Shown: one piece after another, positions 1-11,700 of the stretch | Layout: every line of letters begins with the position of its first letter | Numbering within the stretch: the first letter of the stretch is position 1 | NCBI GenBank assembly: GCA_910586545.1 | Contig: CAJUIQ010000023.1 | Span: 1 to 25,429, forward strand | Source of the DNA: an uncultured Eubacteriales bacterium | GTDB lineage: Bacteria > Bacillota > Clostridia > Oscillospirales > CAG-272 | DNA length: 25,429 nt | Reading direction: 5' to 3' | Program-made: the position numbers and the translations under genes | The notes under the pieces: model-generated | Told to the model about the DNA's origin: nothing | What the model saw: only the letters and a program-made list of their open reading frames with translations | Database searches by the model: none

Positions 1-430
1 TCGCCGCAAACATATTATGCCGTGTCAGATTCCCGCTGGCATCTTCCGTATAATTTAGTTTGGAGATCCCGTTTCGCTTACAGATGTCTACACACAACTG
101 AATCAGCTTGGCCATAGCCGTGTCGCTCACATGCCAGTCCGGCGCGCCGCCGTCGTTGGCAACCTCAATGGTAATCGCCTGATGATCGTTATCCGCGTTG
201 CTGCTTGTCCATGCGCGGTTCTTTTCCTCCACATACATGCCTACCCGCCCATCGCTGCCGATGCCATAGTTTGCGCTAGCCTGCCGGGACGCCGGCGCAA
301 AGATATTTCCCATCGTCTCTACGCTTACGTTCCCCGCGCAGTGATGGATTGTAATTTTTTTAATCGTATTGTTTCTAGGGTTATAGTTTCCCGTAAGCTT
401 TGTATAATCTACTAAGCTGCTGTTACTCAT
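1..430 (-). CDS. Phage endolysin, N-acetylmuramoyl-L-alanine amidase (Amidase_2 type), 3' end cut by window edge
   Basis: This is the N-terminal 143 residues of a zinc amidase that cleaves the amide bond between MurNAc and the stem peptide of peptidoglycan, releasing phage at lysis. The frame is open from an ATG at 430-428 to the window edge. Visible family marks are ITIHHCAG (first zinc His at about residues 29-30), a catalytic-type Glu in AITIEVAND (about residue 89), and RHNMFAA at 137-143, which in this family directly precedes the second zinc ligand region (TxCPG), lost beyond the edge. A GGAG Shine-Dalgarno site precedes the start, and ATGA couples it to the holin stop (4-nt overlap). 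Any C-terminal wall-binding domain lies outside the window. Function is assigned from family motifs; the holin next door supports it. Confidence 0.93.
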   Translation of the reverse strand, partial: MSNSSLVDYTKLTGNYNPRNNTIKKITIHHCAGNVSVETMGNIFAPASRQASANYGIGSDGRVGMYVEEKNRAWTSSNADNDHQAITIEVANDGGAPDWHVSDTAMAKLIQLCVDICKRNGISKLNYTEDASGNLTRHNMFAA

Positions 431-702
431 TCTTCCGTCACTCCTTTTGTAAACTGCTTGTACACCTGATTCACTCCTGTTGCCGCAAGACCGGATACAA
501 TGCCTACGGCCGCCGCGTTCAATATATCTTCAGCCGGATACTGAGGAATCACGAACATGCCAACGATCCCAAGAATCCCTCCCAATACTCCGCATATAAC
601 GGGTATGTATTTGTTATCCAGTCTTGTAGCTTTTACCACTATCGCCATCAGATAACAGATGACCGTGATTGCCGCTACGCTCGCCATGCTTGTCAAATCC
701 AT
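427..702 (-). CDS. Phage holin, Hol44/holin superfamily V type
   Basis: A small 91-aa membrane protein expected to form the lysis lesion in the cytoplasmic membrane so that the amidase can reach the wall. Three hydrophobic segments are visible (about residues 7-24, 32-53 and 60-78), followed by a short charged tail ending in KGVTEE. Size, topology and position immediately upstream of the endolysin match the Hol44-type holins common in Firmicutes phages. An AAGGAG Shine-Dalgarno site sits 8 nt before the ATG. The stop overlaps the amidase start (ATGA), so translation is probably coupled. The exact Pfam family is from recollection of the family pattern, not from a search. Confidence 0.82.
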   Translation of the reverse strand: MDLTSMASVAAITVICYLMAIVVKATRLDNKYIPVICGVLGGILGIVGMFVIPQYPAEDILNAAAVGIVSGLAATGVNQVYKQFTKGVTEE

Positions 703-722
703 TTTTTCGTCTCCTTGTATTT

Positions 723-992
723 TTATTTCGGTTTATGAAATTCCTCTAAATCAGATAGTCTATGGTTGGTCACTTTCATCTGTTCTTCAATTACTGGAAC
801 GCGCCGGGCAAAATCGTTGTGCAGCCGTACCTCTCTTGTCAGTTCGCTGATCCGCTCTTCCGTAACCGCCTGGGCCGTTTTCATTTCGTTTCGCATTCTA
901 TCATTGGAACGGTTATTTGTAATAATCACTCCTATCAGCGAAAACGCTCCTACCACGATTGCCGCTCCTGCCGCTATTATTGCTTCTGTCAT
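723..992 (-). CDS. XhlA-like small membrane-anchored coiled-coil protein (lysis accessory)
   Basis: An 89-aa protein with one N-terminal membrane segment (about residues 4-25) followed by a charged helix. The helix includes VRLHNDFARRVPVIEEQMK and a downstream RLSDLEE heptad-like stretch. This architecture and the HN...RVPVIEEQ pattern recall XhlA/hemolysin-like proteins that sit beside holins in Bacillus and Clostridia phages, although in XhlA the membrane segment is usually C-terminal. It may assist the holin or be a spanin-like or regulatory partner, which the sequence cannot decide. AAGGAG lies 8 nt before the ATG. It is the first of three consecutive lysis-region genes. Confidence 0.6.
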   Translation of the reverse strand: MTEAIIAAGAAIVVGAFSLIGVIITNNRSNDRMRNEMKTAQAVTEERISELTREVRLHNDFARRVPVIEEQMKVTNHRLSDLEEFHKPK

Positions 993-1010
993 TCACTCGT
1001 CTCCTTTCTT

Positions 1011-1466
1011 TTAAAATCCAATAGCCGCCCAATTGTAGGTTCCAATCCAAACAGATACACCTGCATCGGAAGGACGGGGCACAAGAAAAGTTGTGTCTGT
1101 CAGCTGTGCCTCCAATTCTTCCGGGGTGTAATCGACTCCTTTGTATAGGATACATGTATTCGCATGGGTAAAGCACGCAAAACCGTTTATGACTACTGTG
1201 TTGGGCTGCTCCGCTCTCCATACCAATACGGCTGCCGGCTTATTTTCCAGCCCATGTTCTATCGTGAATCCACCCATGGCGGAATGGGGAGTCGGGCATG
1301 AAAAACTGCCCACTGTCATTTTTGCAGGCAGGCCGCCACCTGCAGCTATTGCTGCAATAGCTGCAGGCATGTCCTCCACTTTCATGGTATCCGTGCCGCC
1401 TGTTTTCTCCCGTATGGCTTCTGCAATCGCCTGGAGCGCACTGTCCTCAATTCTCCGCACTGCCAT
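1011..1466 (-). CDS. Tail-fibre/receptor-region protein, hypothetical
   Basis: A 151-aa protein. Residues about 1-40 (ALQAIAEAIREKTGGTDTMK, then VEDMPAAIAAI) match the short IAxAIRxKTGxxxxMxxxxMPxxIxxI element often seen in Firmicutes phage fibre and tail proteins. The remainder is Gly/Thr/aromatic-rich and predicted beta, ending in a short WIGTYNWAAIGF tail. It follows the BppU-like gene with a TGATG overlap, so it is probably co-translated and may be the distal partner of that protein. No enzymatic motif is visible. Role as an adsorption component is inferred from position and the N-terminal element only. Confidence 0.6.
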   Translation of the reverse strand: MAVRRIEDSALQAIAEAIREKTGGTDTMKVEDMPAAIAAIAAGGGLPAKMTVGSFSCPTPHSAMGGFTIEHGLENKPAAVLVWRAEQPNTVVINGFACFTHANTCILYKGVDYTPEELEAQLTDTTFLVPRPSDAGVSVWIGTYNWAAIGF

Positions 1467-2686
1467 CAGTAGTCTACCTCCATTGCATCCGGAAGAGCCG
1501 CCAGAATCGCATCCATATCCAGTAGAGGCGTTATGTCCGCTTTGGTTACTGCTGCTTTATGGGCTATGTGTCCTTCATCCGTTAGAACTACCTTATATAG
1601 TCCAAGAGGACCCGCTATATTTGTATAGGCAGGATGGACATATTTGTTTGCACCTTCCGCAATCCCAGCAAGCTTTGTTTTTTCTGCAGTCGTATAATCG
1701 TTTGCAGACAGTCCCTTCCCAGACTCCTTATCCACTTTTTTATCAAGTATAACCGACACAATTGCTGTTGCCGGCGGCAGGAAATTGTTTTTGTTCATCT
1801 CTGAACTGTTTATGAGCGAACGCCTTGTCAGACCACACTCTGCAGGCTCTAACTTTGTTGCCGGCTTGTACCATACGACATACTCATAGGGAGTGTATTC
1901 CCGTTCTATTGGGCCTGCAAAGCAGTACCATCGCTCCTCCCCATACTCCATTCTGGATAAGGGATACTCCTCCTGCCCATACTGCATCACAATATGACAC
2001 CCCCCTATCGGGGACTTGTCTATTTCCCGCAAGACTTTTATGTTCTCTGCCATCACCGCAGTGTATTCCTCATACTGGGCATCCGTCCACTGCAGTACAT
2101 ATGACGTGGTTTTGCCCGGCAGCAATGTACGTACCTCTTCTGCTGTGGTGTTCGCATTCTGCGCTGCTTCTGCGGCCTCTCCGGCAGCCTCTCTGGCTTC
2201 CCCCGCTGCGATGTTTGCATCTGACGCCGCCTGCTGTGCTGCCTTTCCTTTGAGTTGCATATCTGCAATTGCCTCTGTCAACGCAGAATACTCGTTGGTG
2301 GATTCGATTGCCTCGTCATCCTGTAGCACAGCTTCTACGATGATCCCAAACTGGGGAGAGGACAGTACCGTCGTATCTCCTCCTTCTGTAGAGATAATCC
2401 GCACCTCACACAGTACCTCTCCCGGAACTGCCGTCTCCCCGGAGGTAAAGGTGTGTACCACTGCACCTCCCTCTATACTGCATCCGCTGTAGCTTGCTGT
2501 CCCGTCCGGCTTTTCCAGGTACATGGTGACTGTACATTCCGGCGGCACCTGATATGCCGCTCCCCGCTCTACGAGGTGTATACACACTGTTCTGGATAGA
2601 GCCTCCCCCGCTCGAAAGCCCGCCAATGTCTGTTGGATTCCGCCCAACTGTACATCCAGATTGATTTTATATCTTACTTCCTCCAT
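1466..2686 (-). CDS. BppU-type baseplate/fibre protein
   Basis: A protein of about 406 aa. The open frame extends to 2743, but the ATG at 2686 is preferred because AGGAGGAAGGC lies directly before it. Residues about 1-125 have the pattern of the BppU N-terminal domain (YKINLDVQLGGIQQ, then a beta-rich domain with VPPECTVTMYLEKPDG). An Ala-rich coiled segment follows (about 135-195), then a beta region. Near the C-terminus is KGLSANDYTTAEKTKLAGIA plus EGANKYVHP, a linker very common in Firmicutes tail fibres. In lactococcal siphophages BppU holds the receptor-binding protein on the baseplate. Here it probably anchors the receptor-binding apparatus of a short tail. The stop overlaps the next gene as TGATG. 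Confidence 0.78.
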   Translation of the reverse strand: MEEVRYKINLDVQLGGIQQTLAGFRAGEALSRTVCIHLVERGAAYQVPPECTVTMYLEKPDGTASYSGCSIEGGAVVHTFTSGETAVPGEVLCEVRIISTEGGDTTVLSSPQFGIIVEAVLQDDEAIESTNEYSALTEAIADMQLKGKAAQQAASDANIAAGEAREAAGEAAEAAQNANTTAEEVRTLLPGKTTSYVLQWTDAQYEEYTAVMAENIKVLREIDKSPIGGCHIVMQYGQEEYPLSRMEYGEERWYCFAGPIEREYTPYEYVVWYKPATKLEPAECGLTRRSLINSSEMNKNNFLPPATAIVSVILDKKVDKESGKGLSANDYTTAEKTKLAGIAEGANKYVHPAYTNIAGPLGLYKVVLTDEGHIAHKAAVTKADITPLLDMDAILAALPDAMEVDY

Positions 2687-2718
2687 GCCTTCCTCCTGTT
2701 TATATCCCCATTTTATCA

Positions 2719-2751
2719 CGGAAAGGTGGATTACCAAATCCACCCTTTCCG
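2719..2751 (-). terminator. Intercistronic hairpin after the giant gene (weak terminator or processing site)
   Basis: The arms 2719-2732 and 2737-2751 form a 14-bp stem with a single bulged base and a 4-nt loop. It begins 13 nt after the stop of the giant gene and ends before the BppU Shine-Dalgarno site. On the transcribed strand no U-run follows, so full termination is doubtful. An RNA-stabilising, processing or attenuating role is equally possible. Confidence 0.45.
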
Positions 2752-2763
2752 CTTTTCCGTCTT

Positions 2764-5700
2764 TCAGCCTTTCAGACTTTTCAACAGCTTCTGATAGGAC
2801 TCTGTCAAGTCAACATCCGGTTTATATAGCTCTGTTTTTTCCACCTTTTTGATAGCCTCGCCTGCTTTTCCTTCGTCCTCAAGATCCTTCACCCACTTCT
2901 TACAAGACCCTATAATGTCGCCCACAGAACCATATGCTCCTGTCTCCTGCATTAAAAAGCGAATCTTTTTCATTTCAGCTTCATCCTTGGCGATATATGC
3001 TGCCAGGTATATTGGTTTCAGCATCGTAGTCATAGAAGAACGCACAGCAGAACGCGCCTCGTCTTCCGTCTTTCCACTGCCAATCCCTTTTTGCATCATA
3101 TCTTCCACCATACGAGTGACTTCCTCCGTCTCTCCCGCACTGTAGTATGTGTAGATCCGTTCTGCCTTGGTATAGCTGTTTTTTCCGGTTGCTTCGTCTA
3201 TGGCCATTTCGATTCCAGCCTTTGTAGTTTCATTGTCACCTCCAAAGGAGTGAATCACATTCAGCATGGAACGGACGTCTCTGTAAATATTTTTAATAGG
3301 AACACCAAACAAGTTGGCTGTCGCGCCCACAACATCAGATATTTTTTCATACTCTGATTTGCTTTCACTTTCCAACCCCTGAACTGCTCTAACCAAATCG
3401 GAAATCAAAGCCATGTCTAAACGCTCGACATCGTAACCGTCAAAGAGAGATACTAAGTCTTTTGCAAGAGGAATAAATGTAATCGGATTTATATCAGAAA
3501 GGAAGTTTGCGACAACCTCCCCGATATATTTTTCAAAATAGGTCTTTTCCTCATCATCGTCTCTGGCCGCAGTAACAATAGATTTCAGTACGGCATTGAA
3601 AAGTACTGACGCTACAATGGGAACAGCTGTACGTGAGAATATCTTTATTCCTCCTGCCACACCCACACGTTTCGCCTGTACAGCAGCGTCCATAATCATG
3701 TTCGCCGTAACAGTAGGCTCCGCCATGAATGCGGTTGCCATTTTCGCCAGAGGATTCTGATTGCGCATGTGCCCGCTGCGGGACAGAGTGCTGTCGTATA
3801 CCTGCGTGAGATTGATCACATCTGTAAATCGTTTCCCCGCCGCCTGCAGAAACTCCTCGGATCCCACCGGGAGATCTTTTCGTTTTACCGCCGTTTCTTT
3901 CTTGACGGCCTCCCAGATATGTACCCAGGTGAGTTCGTCCGCCAGCCCTGGCATTTTTGATAAAATCTCATCCCGGTATCCGCTACCGTTCGTCAGCAAT
4001 GCAAAAGCTTTCTCTTTTATCCCCCTCGGATTGTCTGCCAGAAGCCAGTCAGCTGTACTGCGGCCCATTCCCATGTCAAAATGACCCATTTCCTTGATCT
4101 GCGCTACTGGCGCGTACTGTTTAAGCTCATTCCATTTTTTATTATGCTGAGCCCAGTTTAATGCTCCCGGTGTTGAGGTAACAAAATATACCGGGTTTAT
4201 CTGAGAAAAAGCACGCGCAATTGCAGATGGCTGCTGAATCGCAACGGAAGCGGATGCCAATACAGCGCCTTTTTTGGACATACTGATCATTTTATCCAAC
4301 CCCTGCATAGAATCCCGTTCCCTGCGAATACCTCCGTTCATATCCTTGTACAGCTTGTCCAGGTATGCCACAGGCCCAGTACCGAATCCCGCCTGCAGCG
4401 CCTGACGGACGGGGGAGTTCTTCTTTCCGACGAGCTTGCGGAAGTTTTCCAGCGGTAAAACAAGATTGTGATACGTAGCCGCGTCACAAACATGAATCGC
4501 CCATGTATCCATCACGTTTCCAATAATTAGAGGGCCATTGGCATTGCTGTTCAACATATTCGTAAAGGAATACGACCTCGCCTGCAAATTGTCGCTGTCC
4601 TTCCCATCCAGCATATCCAGAAACTGCTGATCTGTTAAAATGGGCCAGTATGTTTCCTCGTTGTACATTTCAATGCCATACAGTTCCATGGAAATCTCGT
4701 TCAACCGTGGCCCAATTACCTTCGCCAGATATTGCTGCAGCTCGTATGCAAAAGCTTTTTGCTCCTTTGTCAAGGTATCGCAGATGCCGTCAATAATCTT
4801 ATCGTCCAGCGTATAAACGGTATCGACTGTTTTTTTACGCTTTATAAAATTCCTACCTGCAATGTTCTTATCCGCCAGGACAATCCCGCCCTCTAAAAGA
4901 TGCTTTCGGCCCTGGGGACGCTGTGCCGCGTTGTAAAGATCCATGCGCTCCAGCAGGTTCAGGGAGAAGGGTGCACCATCTGCAGAAGCAAAAGACTGCT
5001 TTGTATCCTTGTCCCACTTTGCCCATCCATACTTTTTCCGTGTTTTTGAGAGAAAATCCTTGTCCGCGGCAAGATCCCTGTCGGCTCCGTCCTGTCCATC
5101 CTGCAGCTTTTCGTAGATCTTACTGAAAAACGTATCAGATCCAATGCGCCGGAATGCGTATACGGGAATATAATCGTCCCATATGAATTGTTTTACGCCT
5201 CCCGAAAGGTTGGGCTCAGATCCCTTTACACCAACATTGCCCTTAATCTCCCCGGCAATGGTTTCCTGCATTTGGGAAACTGTTGCTTCTTTGCCCGCTT
5301 TGAACAATCTGTTTGTGTTATACACGACAGTTCGTGCTGCCCGAAACATATCATGCACCGCCCGCAGCTGCTCCAGCGACATATCCGCCAGCGGGGTATC
5401 GCCAACAAGTTCCCGCACATTGCCCGCCAGCGTTTCGACAGCCCCATCATACATGGCTGCCAATTCCGGATCTTCGGCTTCCTTTAGCTTTGCATATTCT
5501 GCCTTGAATACATCCAGTCCCTTCCCCACGTTGTCGCCCATGCTCTGGATATAGTCCCGGCTTTTTATGAGAGCTGCCCGCTTTTCTGGGTCTGTTTCCT
5601 TGCCTATTTTCTCGTTGTACTCGGCCACTCGGCGATCTGCGCTTACCGTGTCCATGTTTACAAGATCCAGAAGAGACACCATAATATACTGCAATTCTTT

Positions 5701-8700
5701 TTTTATGTTTTTCTCCTTCGTCCCGTGAAGTAGCATCCGTCTCAGCTCAGAAACCTCTCGTTTGATCTTGGCCCGCATAGCAGTCTTGCTTCTGCCCTCA
5801 ATTCCCTTTCGGCGGGATTCTCTGGCCTTTTCCTGCATCTCCTTTTTCAATTTGTCCATGCGCTGGCGGTATCGGTCACGCTGCGCTTCCATGCGCTGGT
5901 TGTGCTCTTGCTTCAAAAGGTTGACATCTTTTTGGATGCTTTCTGCCGATAATCGCGTAGTTGCCGCTCTCCAGTAGCTGTCGTATACCTCTGCAGTTAC
6001 ATTCAAACGTGTCAACTGAGGAGAAGCAGCAAAATCATCTGTTTTCATATGCTCCATCAGCCAGTCCACAGTAGGCTGGGCCGCCTGGGACACGTCCTTC
6101 CAGCCCTGTTGTGTGCCTGCAGAGATCTGTTCATAGAAATCTGACAGCAGGGCGGAAAGTTCCTGCGTTTTCCCGGTGGCCTGCGTCCTCTCCATCAAAA
6201 TACCCGCAGCAATGTTCACAGTAGAGTTCTTCCAGACCCTCCCCTTTACCGCACGCTTCTGCAGTCTAACCAGTTCCTGCAGCCACTTGCTGTCCTCAAG
6301 CAGATGCTGATTTTCCTCCTTCAGAGCCTTATTTTCCTCTTTCAGCTCTGCGACCCGCTGTGGATCCCGCATGGAATACAAAGCAGACTGCCCCAATTTC
6401 CCATCTGGCCGCCCTGTATGACCGAAATGACGCAGTACATCCTCCGGTAAAATATCCGGGAAATAGGTGTTGACATATTCTAAAAGATTGGCTATACTGA
6501 TAGTGGAACCAGTAAGGTAGTCCGCATTTGCGGGAACGCCTGCGTCGATAAGACGGGCTGGTTCTTTTTTTGCGTTCATCGAATACAAAACACTGAAAGA
6601 CAAGAGTTCACTTGTATGTTTGTTTACAACAAACGATACAGGATAAGGTATACCCGCTGTACTCTTTGCCATACCAATTAGCACATATGTCTCGTCTATG
6701 CTTTCAGCACGAGGGTTAAGATCATTGACTCTTACCGCATTTTGTAAAATCTTTCCGACATCTAATGTGACAGGCACATTGACATCAAGCCTTCTATCCA
6801 ATCCATGTCGCAGACCGGCGCCGCTTATAATGACATCTGAATCAATATCGTTTACATGTATAACAGCATTCCCGTTTTCATTGGTATGTCCAACTTTTTT
6901 TGCATTTTCTATTGCTTGTTTTACTATATTTTTACGAACCGTTTTCGTTTCATGATAGGATAGCTTATCATTAATTACGGCCACCTGCATGTCCGGTTTA
7001 GCCGTCAGGGCATCGTAGGAGTAATCCCGCATGGAATACAGAGCAGACTGCCCCAATTTTCCATCTGGCCGCCCTGTATGACCGAAATGACGCAGTACAT
7101 CCTCCGGTAAAATATCCGGGAAATAGGTGTTGACATATTCTAAAAGTTCAGATATACTGATAGTGGAATCGGTACGGATAGCGGGTTCGCCCGTGAGTCT
7201 GGGCATTTGTGCAGCCGATTCCATTTTTTTGGCATTCATAGCATAAAGAACATCCATGGACATCAGTTCATTTTTAAACTTGTTTACAACCGAGCGTACT
7301 ACATATAGTTCTCCCTTTGCATTTTGCGCAGTGCCAATCAGTACATAGCTGCTATCTGCTTCCGCCTTTTGTGGATTCATTTCGTTAATTTGGATAGAAT
7401 TTTGCAGAATGTCCCCTGCTTTCATGATAACAGGTGCATTTGTCTCAAGCCGCCTATCCAGGCTGTGTTTTAGACCATTTGTGGCCAAGACAACATCCGT
7501 GTCAATATCATTCACATGTACGGTCACACTGCCGTCCTTCGGGTTAAATTTTCCAAGCTTTGCAGCGTTTTTCTTTGCGTAAAACACAACGTCCGCTCTG
7601 TTTTTCGGCACATACCCCGACAAGGTCGTCACATGCATGTCCGGTTTAGCTGTCAGGGCATCGTAGGAGTAATCCCGCATGGAATAGCGAATGTCATTGT
7701 TTTCACTGTCAAATGTGCCTATATTATCCGTGGCAGATTTGATTTGTGAAGACTCAAAAGCAACCGCCAGCCATACATTACCTGCTTTGTCGCGCATAAT
7801 AATACCGTCATAACCGCTCTCTTTCAAAAAAGACGTAAATTGCTGCTTTCCATTTGGCTTATTCCCATAGTCGGCTTGCATTTGTGCAATAATATCTCTG
7901 TTCACTTCATACGGATTTTTAATAGCCAAATAGCATGCTATGATACGACCTCCGTTTTTGGCATACTGTTTTGCTCTGTCTTTCGTGCTGGTAAAATAGT
8001 TACCCTCACCCAGTGCATTAAATCCGACTCCTCCTTTTTGAACCGCTTCGCTGCTATCAAAAACAGTAAACTCTCCGTTGGCGGCAGGAGTGCCATGATA
8101 CATCACCATTGGCGAGCCATCCTCATTTACCACCTTGCTTGCAGTACCCGGGTGCTTCTGCCAGTCCCCAAACCAACGTTTGAACTGCTGGGAATATGTA
8201 ACATTTTTCAATTTTGGCTTGACAGGAGAGCTTTTTTCGCGTATACTATGTATATAGCCACCGTGAGGTATCAAACCTCCGGGCAATTGGAGCCCGGCGC
8301 TTTGAAGAAGCGGATCGGCTATTTTTTTATTATAATAGTATACAGCGGTATTCCCGCGCTTCTCATCCCTGATCGCATCATTTAATAATTTGGTTACAGC
8401 GTTGTTTTTCCCGAAAACACTGGTAACCGCATTGCTGTCAATACGGATGCCGTTTTGAAATCCAGTCCCGTCGATATATACAGGCGCAATGACAGTGTTT
8501 CCCCTGTGCTTAACAGGGAGCAAAACCACAAGGCTGGTATTTGTCTGCGTTTTTGATGTGATCACCGCAGCCGGGTTTTCCAGCGCAGCTGGAAGCTGAT
8601 TCAACAGCGACTGTCCCAATGAATGGTTCACATCCTTTGTTCCGTACAGTGCATAATCCACATGGGTTGTATTGATGATCATTGGTAAAGCATTGAACCC

Positions 8701-11700
8701 GAGCTTTTGAAACACTTGGGGAGTTTCTCCGATAATCAGCGTATCCCCTTTGGGAATTTTTCCCGCCATGTAATCCTTTATCTGCTGTGCGAACGGCTTA
8801 CTGTAGTCATAATTCGGCGCATTGCGCTTTTGAAATTTCGTCGTCCCTTCTATGACGGCGTTTTCTTTTTGCGGCTTGATATTACCATGGTTTTCAGAAG
8901 CATCACTGAGCCCCTCCGCAAACAACTCCTGCAGCCGGTCCACAGCGTCCTTCATCTCGGCCACATATCGGCCCTCCATGGAATCGGGAGACAGTCCCTC
9001 ATATACAGATCGTATCTTCGCAGCAAGTTCTTGAATAAAGGATTTGATCTTATTGTACAGTCCCTTATCCTTTGCTTTCAGTTTTGCCAGCTTTTCCACC
9101 GCTTTCCCATCGGAAAGCATGGTTTCACAGGAATCTGCAACAACCTCTTCATAAGCTGTATCATAGGATATATTCCGTCCAGAATTTTGGGCCTTCTTGA
9201 TTTGTTCCTGTATCAGTGCATCAACAGAAACCTCTTTCTTGCCATATTCTGCAAAAAGGAAATCAGCCAATGTCTTAAATTTAGCAGGAGACCCCTGCCG
9301 GATAAAATGGGTCAGCTCATGGGACGCAGTAAACAGGATTGTATCCTTTCCCTGGATGCCTGCGTGGACGTCAATATGAATACTTCCGTCTTTCGGATCA
9401 TACCACCCGTTATCGCCCACGTGTCTACCGTGCTTGTCCGTCTTTGAAGCAAATATGTAAATGTCAATACCAAGGATATCGGCAATTTTCTCCAGCGCGG
9501 TTACAGATACTTTCTGCCGCTGCGTGGTAGCCTGTACTCCCTTTTCAAAGTATACAGAGCCTCTTTTTTGGGATTTTCCCTGAGAGGCCGTTTTTGTTTG
9601 GTTCTGATCATGGGAGATCTGCTTTTGCTTTTGATCCACGTGATACCTTCCGTCAGATACGCCCATATTGTATGCAAATTCCCCCTGCTGAGAGGTCAGA
9701 CCCGCCGAAAAGGTATTCTGACTCATTTCCTCCATGGAAATTCCATAGAACCCATATTTATATGCTTCCCCTATTCCCGCGGCATAGATGTCTGCAGATA
9801 CGCCGTCAGCGGGGTTGTAGTTTTTAATGAGAGCGTTCGCTGTTGCGGCATTCGTCCCCATATTTACAACGGTCTCATATAGCATCGCTTCATCAGCAGA
9901 GGCGTAAGAAACATCCCGGGCATCGACTTCTGTACCGTCCTGCAGACGAAGCTTCATCACGCCATCCTGAATAGATGCAATCTCCTGTATGGGGGCCGCC
10001 TCTCCCGTTTCGGTGATGGTGGTATACCCTGTAGCAGAAACATCTAAATTCCGGGGCAAAGTAGGCATATTTACGCCGTTTTTCTCTGGGTGATCACTTG
10101 ATTGGTCTATCGGGTTTACTCCGCTGGAAGAGGCATTTTCAGAAAGATTTTCAGCGTTCACAGGAGCCGTCTGTTCAGAATCAGCATTGGCAGGTAGAAA
10201 AGCCTCTGCCTGCCGGCTGTAAAACTGTGTCGGTTCCAGATCGTCTAAATAAGCATTGGTGTACTGGCCTGTTCCCACATGAGCGGGATCCATTTCACTT
10301 GCCACCCGCATACCGTATTCGCTGTTTTCAATCGTGTGTATTTCCTTTGCCGTCAGTTTTTCACCGGCAACCTGCTTGGTAATCGCCGCCGAAATGGCAG
10401 GGATGTCATAGGATTCCCCGAGTTCCGCCAGTCGCTTTTGGGCTGCCTGCCCCACAACCTCTTTATCATGTAAAAACGATCTCCCCTCGTTCTGCTTCCT
10501 CCAGCGTGTTTCCTGCTGTCTTACAATGCGATCAATATCTCTTCCGGAAATATTATCTCCGCTGTTTATCCTGCGCTGTAGTTCCTGTGTATCCTTGCTG
10601 TCTGGGCGAACCTGGGCCTCGTATGCTGCAAGTTCACCGGCATACTCGCGCAATGCTGCATTTGTCTGATTGCTGTCCGACTGCGCCATTTGCAGCGCTG
10701 CATTCGTCTCCTTTCTGGATGGCAAATATTCGCCCTTCAGCATCTCTGCGGCCCGTTCCTGTCCCACTACATTCGCAAGTGCAGTGTTGAATGCTTCTTC
10801 CTGCCCGGAATACCGCATATCAAGCCGTGCATTTTGTAATGCGGTTTCCCGTATATCCCTGCTGACGGTACTTCCACCTTCCAGTGCGCCTGTGGAAAGA
10901 GCGGTTACAATTGCCGTTTCAATAAGCTCTTCTACATCCGGCGCATCATAATCTTCATCGAAAAGGATAGTCCGAAATGCTGGTTCCAGACAATTCTGCA
11001 ATTCCTCTTCTATCGTCTCATCGAGAATGCGCAAACCCAACTTTGCAGAAACACGCAATAATGCATTATCAATATTAGCAGCTTTCTCCGCAATCTTCCC
11101 GACTTTACCTAAACCAACTTTACCACCCAGTTTTCCAATGCCGCCGAGTAAATACTGTAATCCGCCCTCCGATGCGCCTACAAGTACCCCATACGCTCTT
11201 GCCTGCTCCTCTGAATACCCTTCGGCAAGCGCCTGTCCATAGGCATTTCCTCCGGCAGAAGCCCCCATGGTCCCCGCACCAAGAAGTTGCCCTGCCGCGC
11301 CTCCGGTCATAGCAGCTATCGCAATAGAAGGGAGCATATTCCCAATGGAATTTCCTGCCTGATATGCATATTTTGCAAAACCATCCAAGTTCTGTACAAG
11401 CTCTTCATTGGTATATGCCATATTGGAAGATAAAGGCTTATCACTAAATGTTTGTGCTGTACCGGTTGTAAACTGATCCAGTCCAGCATATACACTGTAT
11501 CCAGCTTGTGTCAGAGCACGCAAAAACGTATTATCAATACCCTGAATTTTTTCTGCTGCATCCTTTCCGGCACGGTAGTTTCTCACATCCTGTATGTCCT
11601 CTAAATATTCATCCGCCTTATTTGCACCATACTTGCCCAGCAGATAATTGTATATATTTCGCTCATCATCTATGAGAAAGTCATCTTCTGCAATACCAGT

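Noticed and set aside
131..2492. Several plus-strand open frames of 60-200 codons over the lysis and fibre region
   Set aside because: All are antisense shadows of clearly coding minus-strand genes, lack good ribosome sites and have unlikely compositions.
2719..2751. Reading the hairpin near 2735 as a plus-strand terminator because TTTT follows on that side
   Set aside because: No plus-strand gene exists to be terminated; the hairpin is more sensibly read in the minus-strand transcript.
8707..9447. A 246-codon plus-strand frame inside the giant gene
   Set aside because: It runs antisense to the zincin and MuF-C regions, has no ribosome site and shows no protein motifs.
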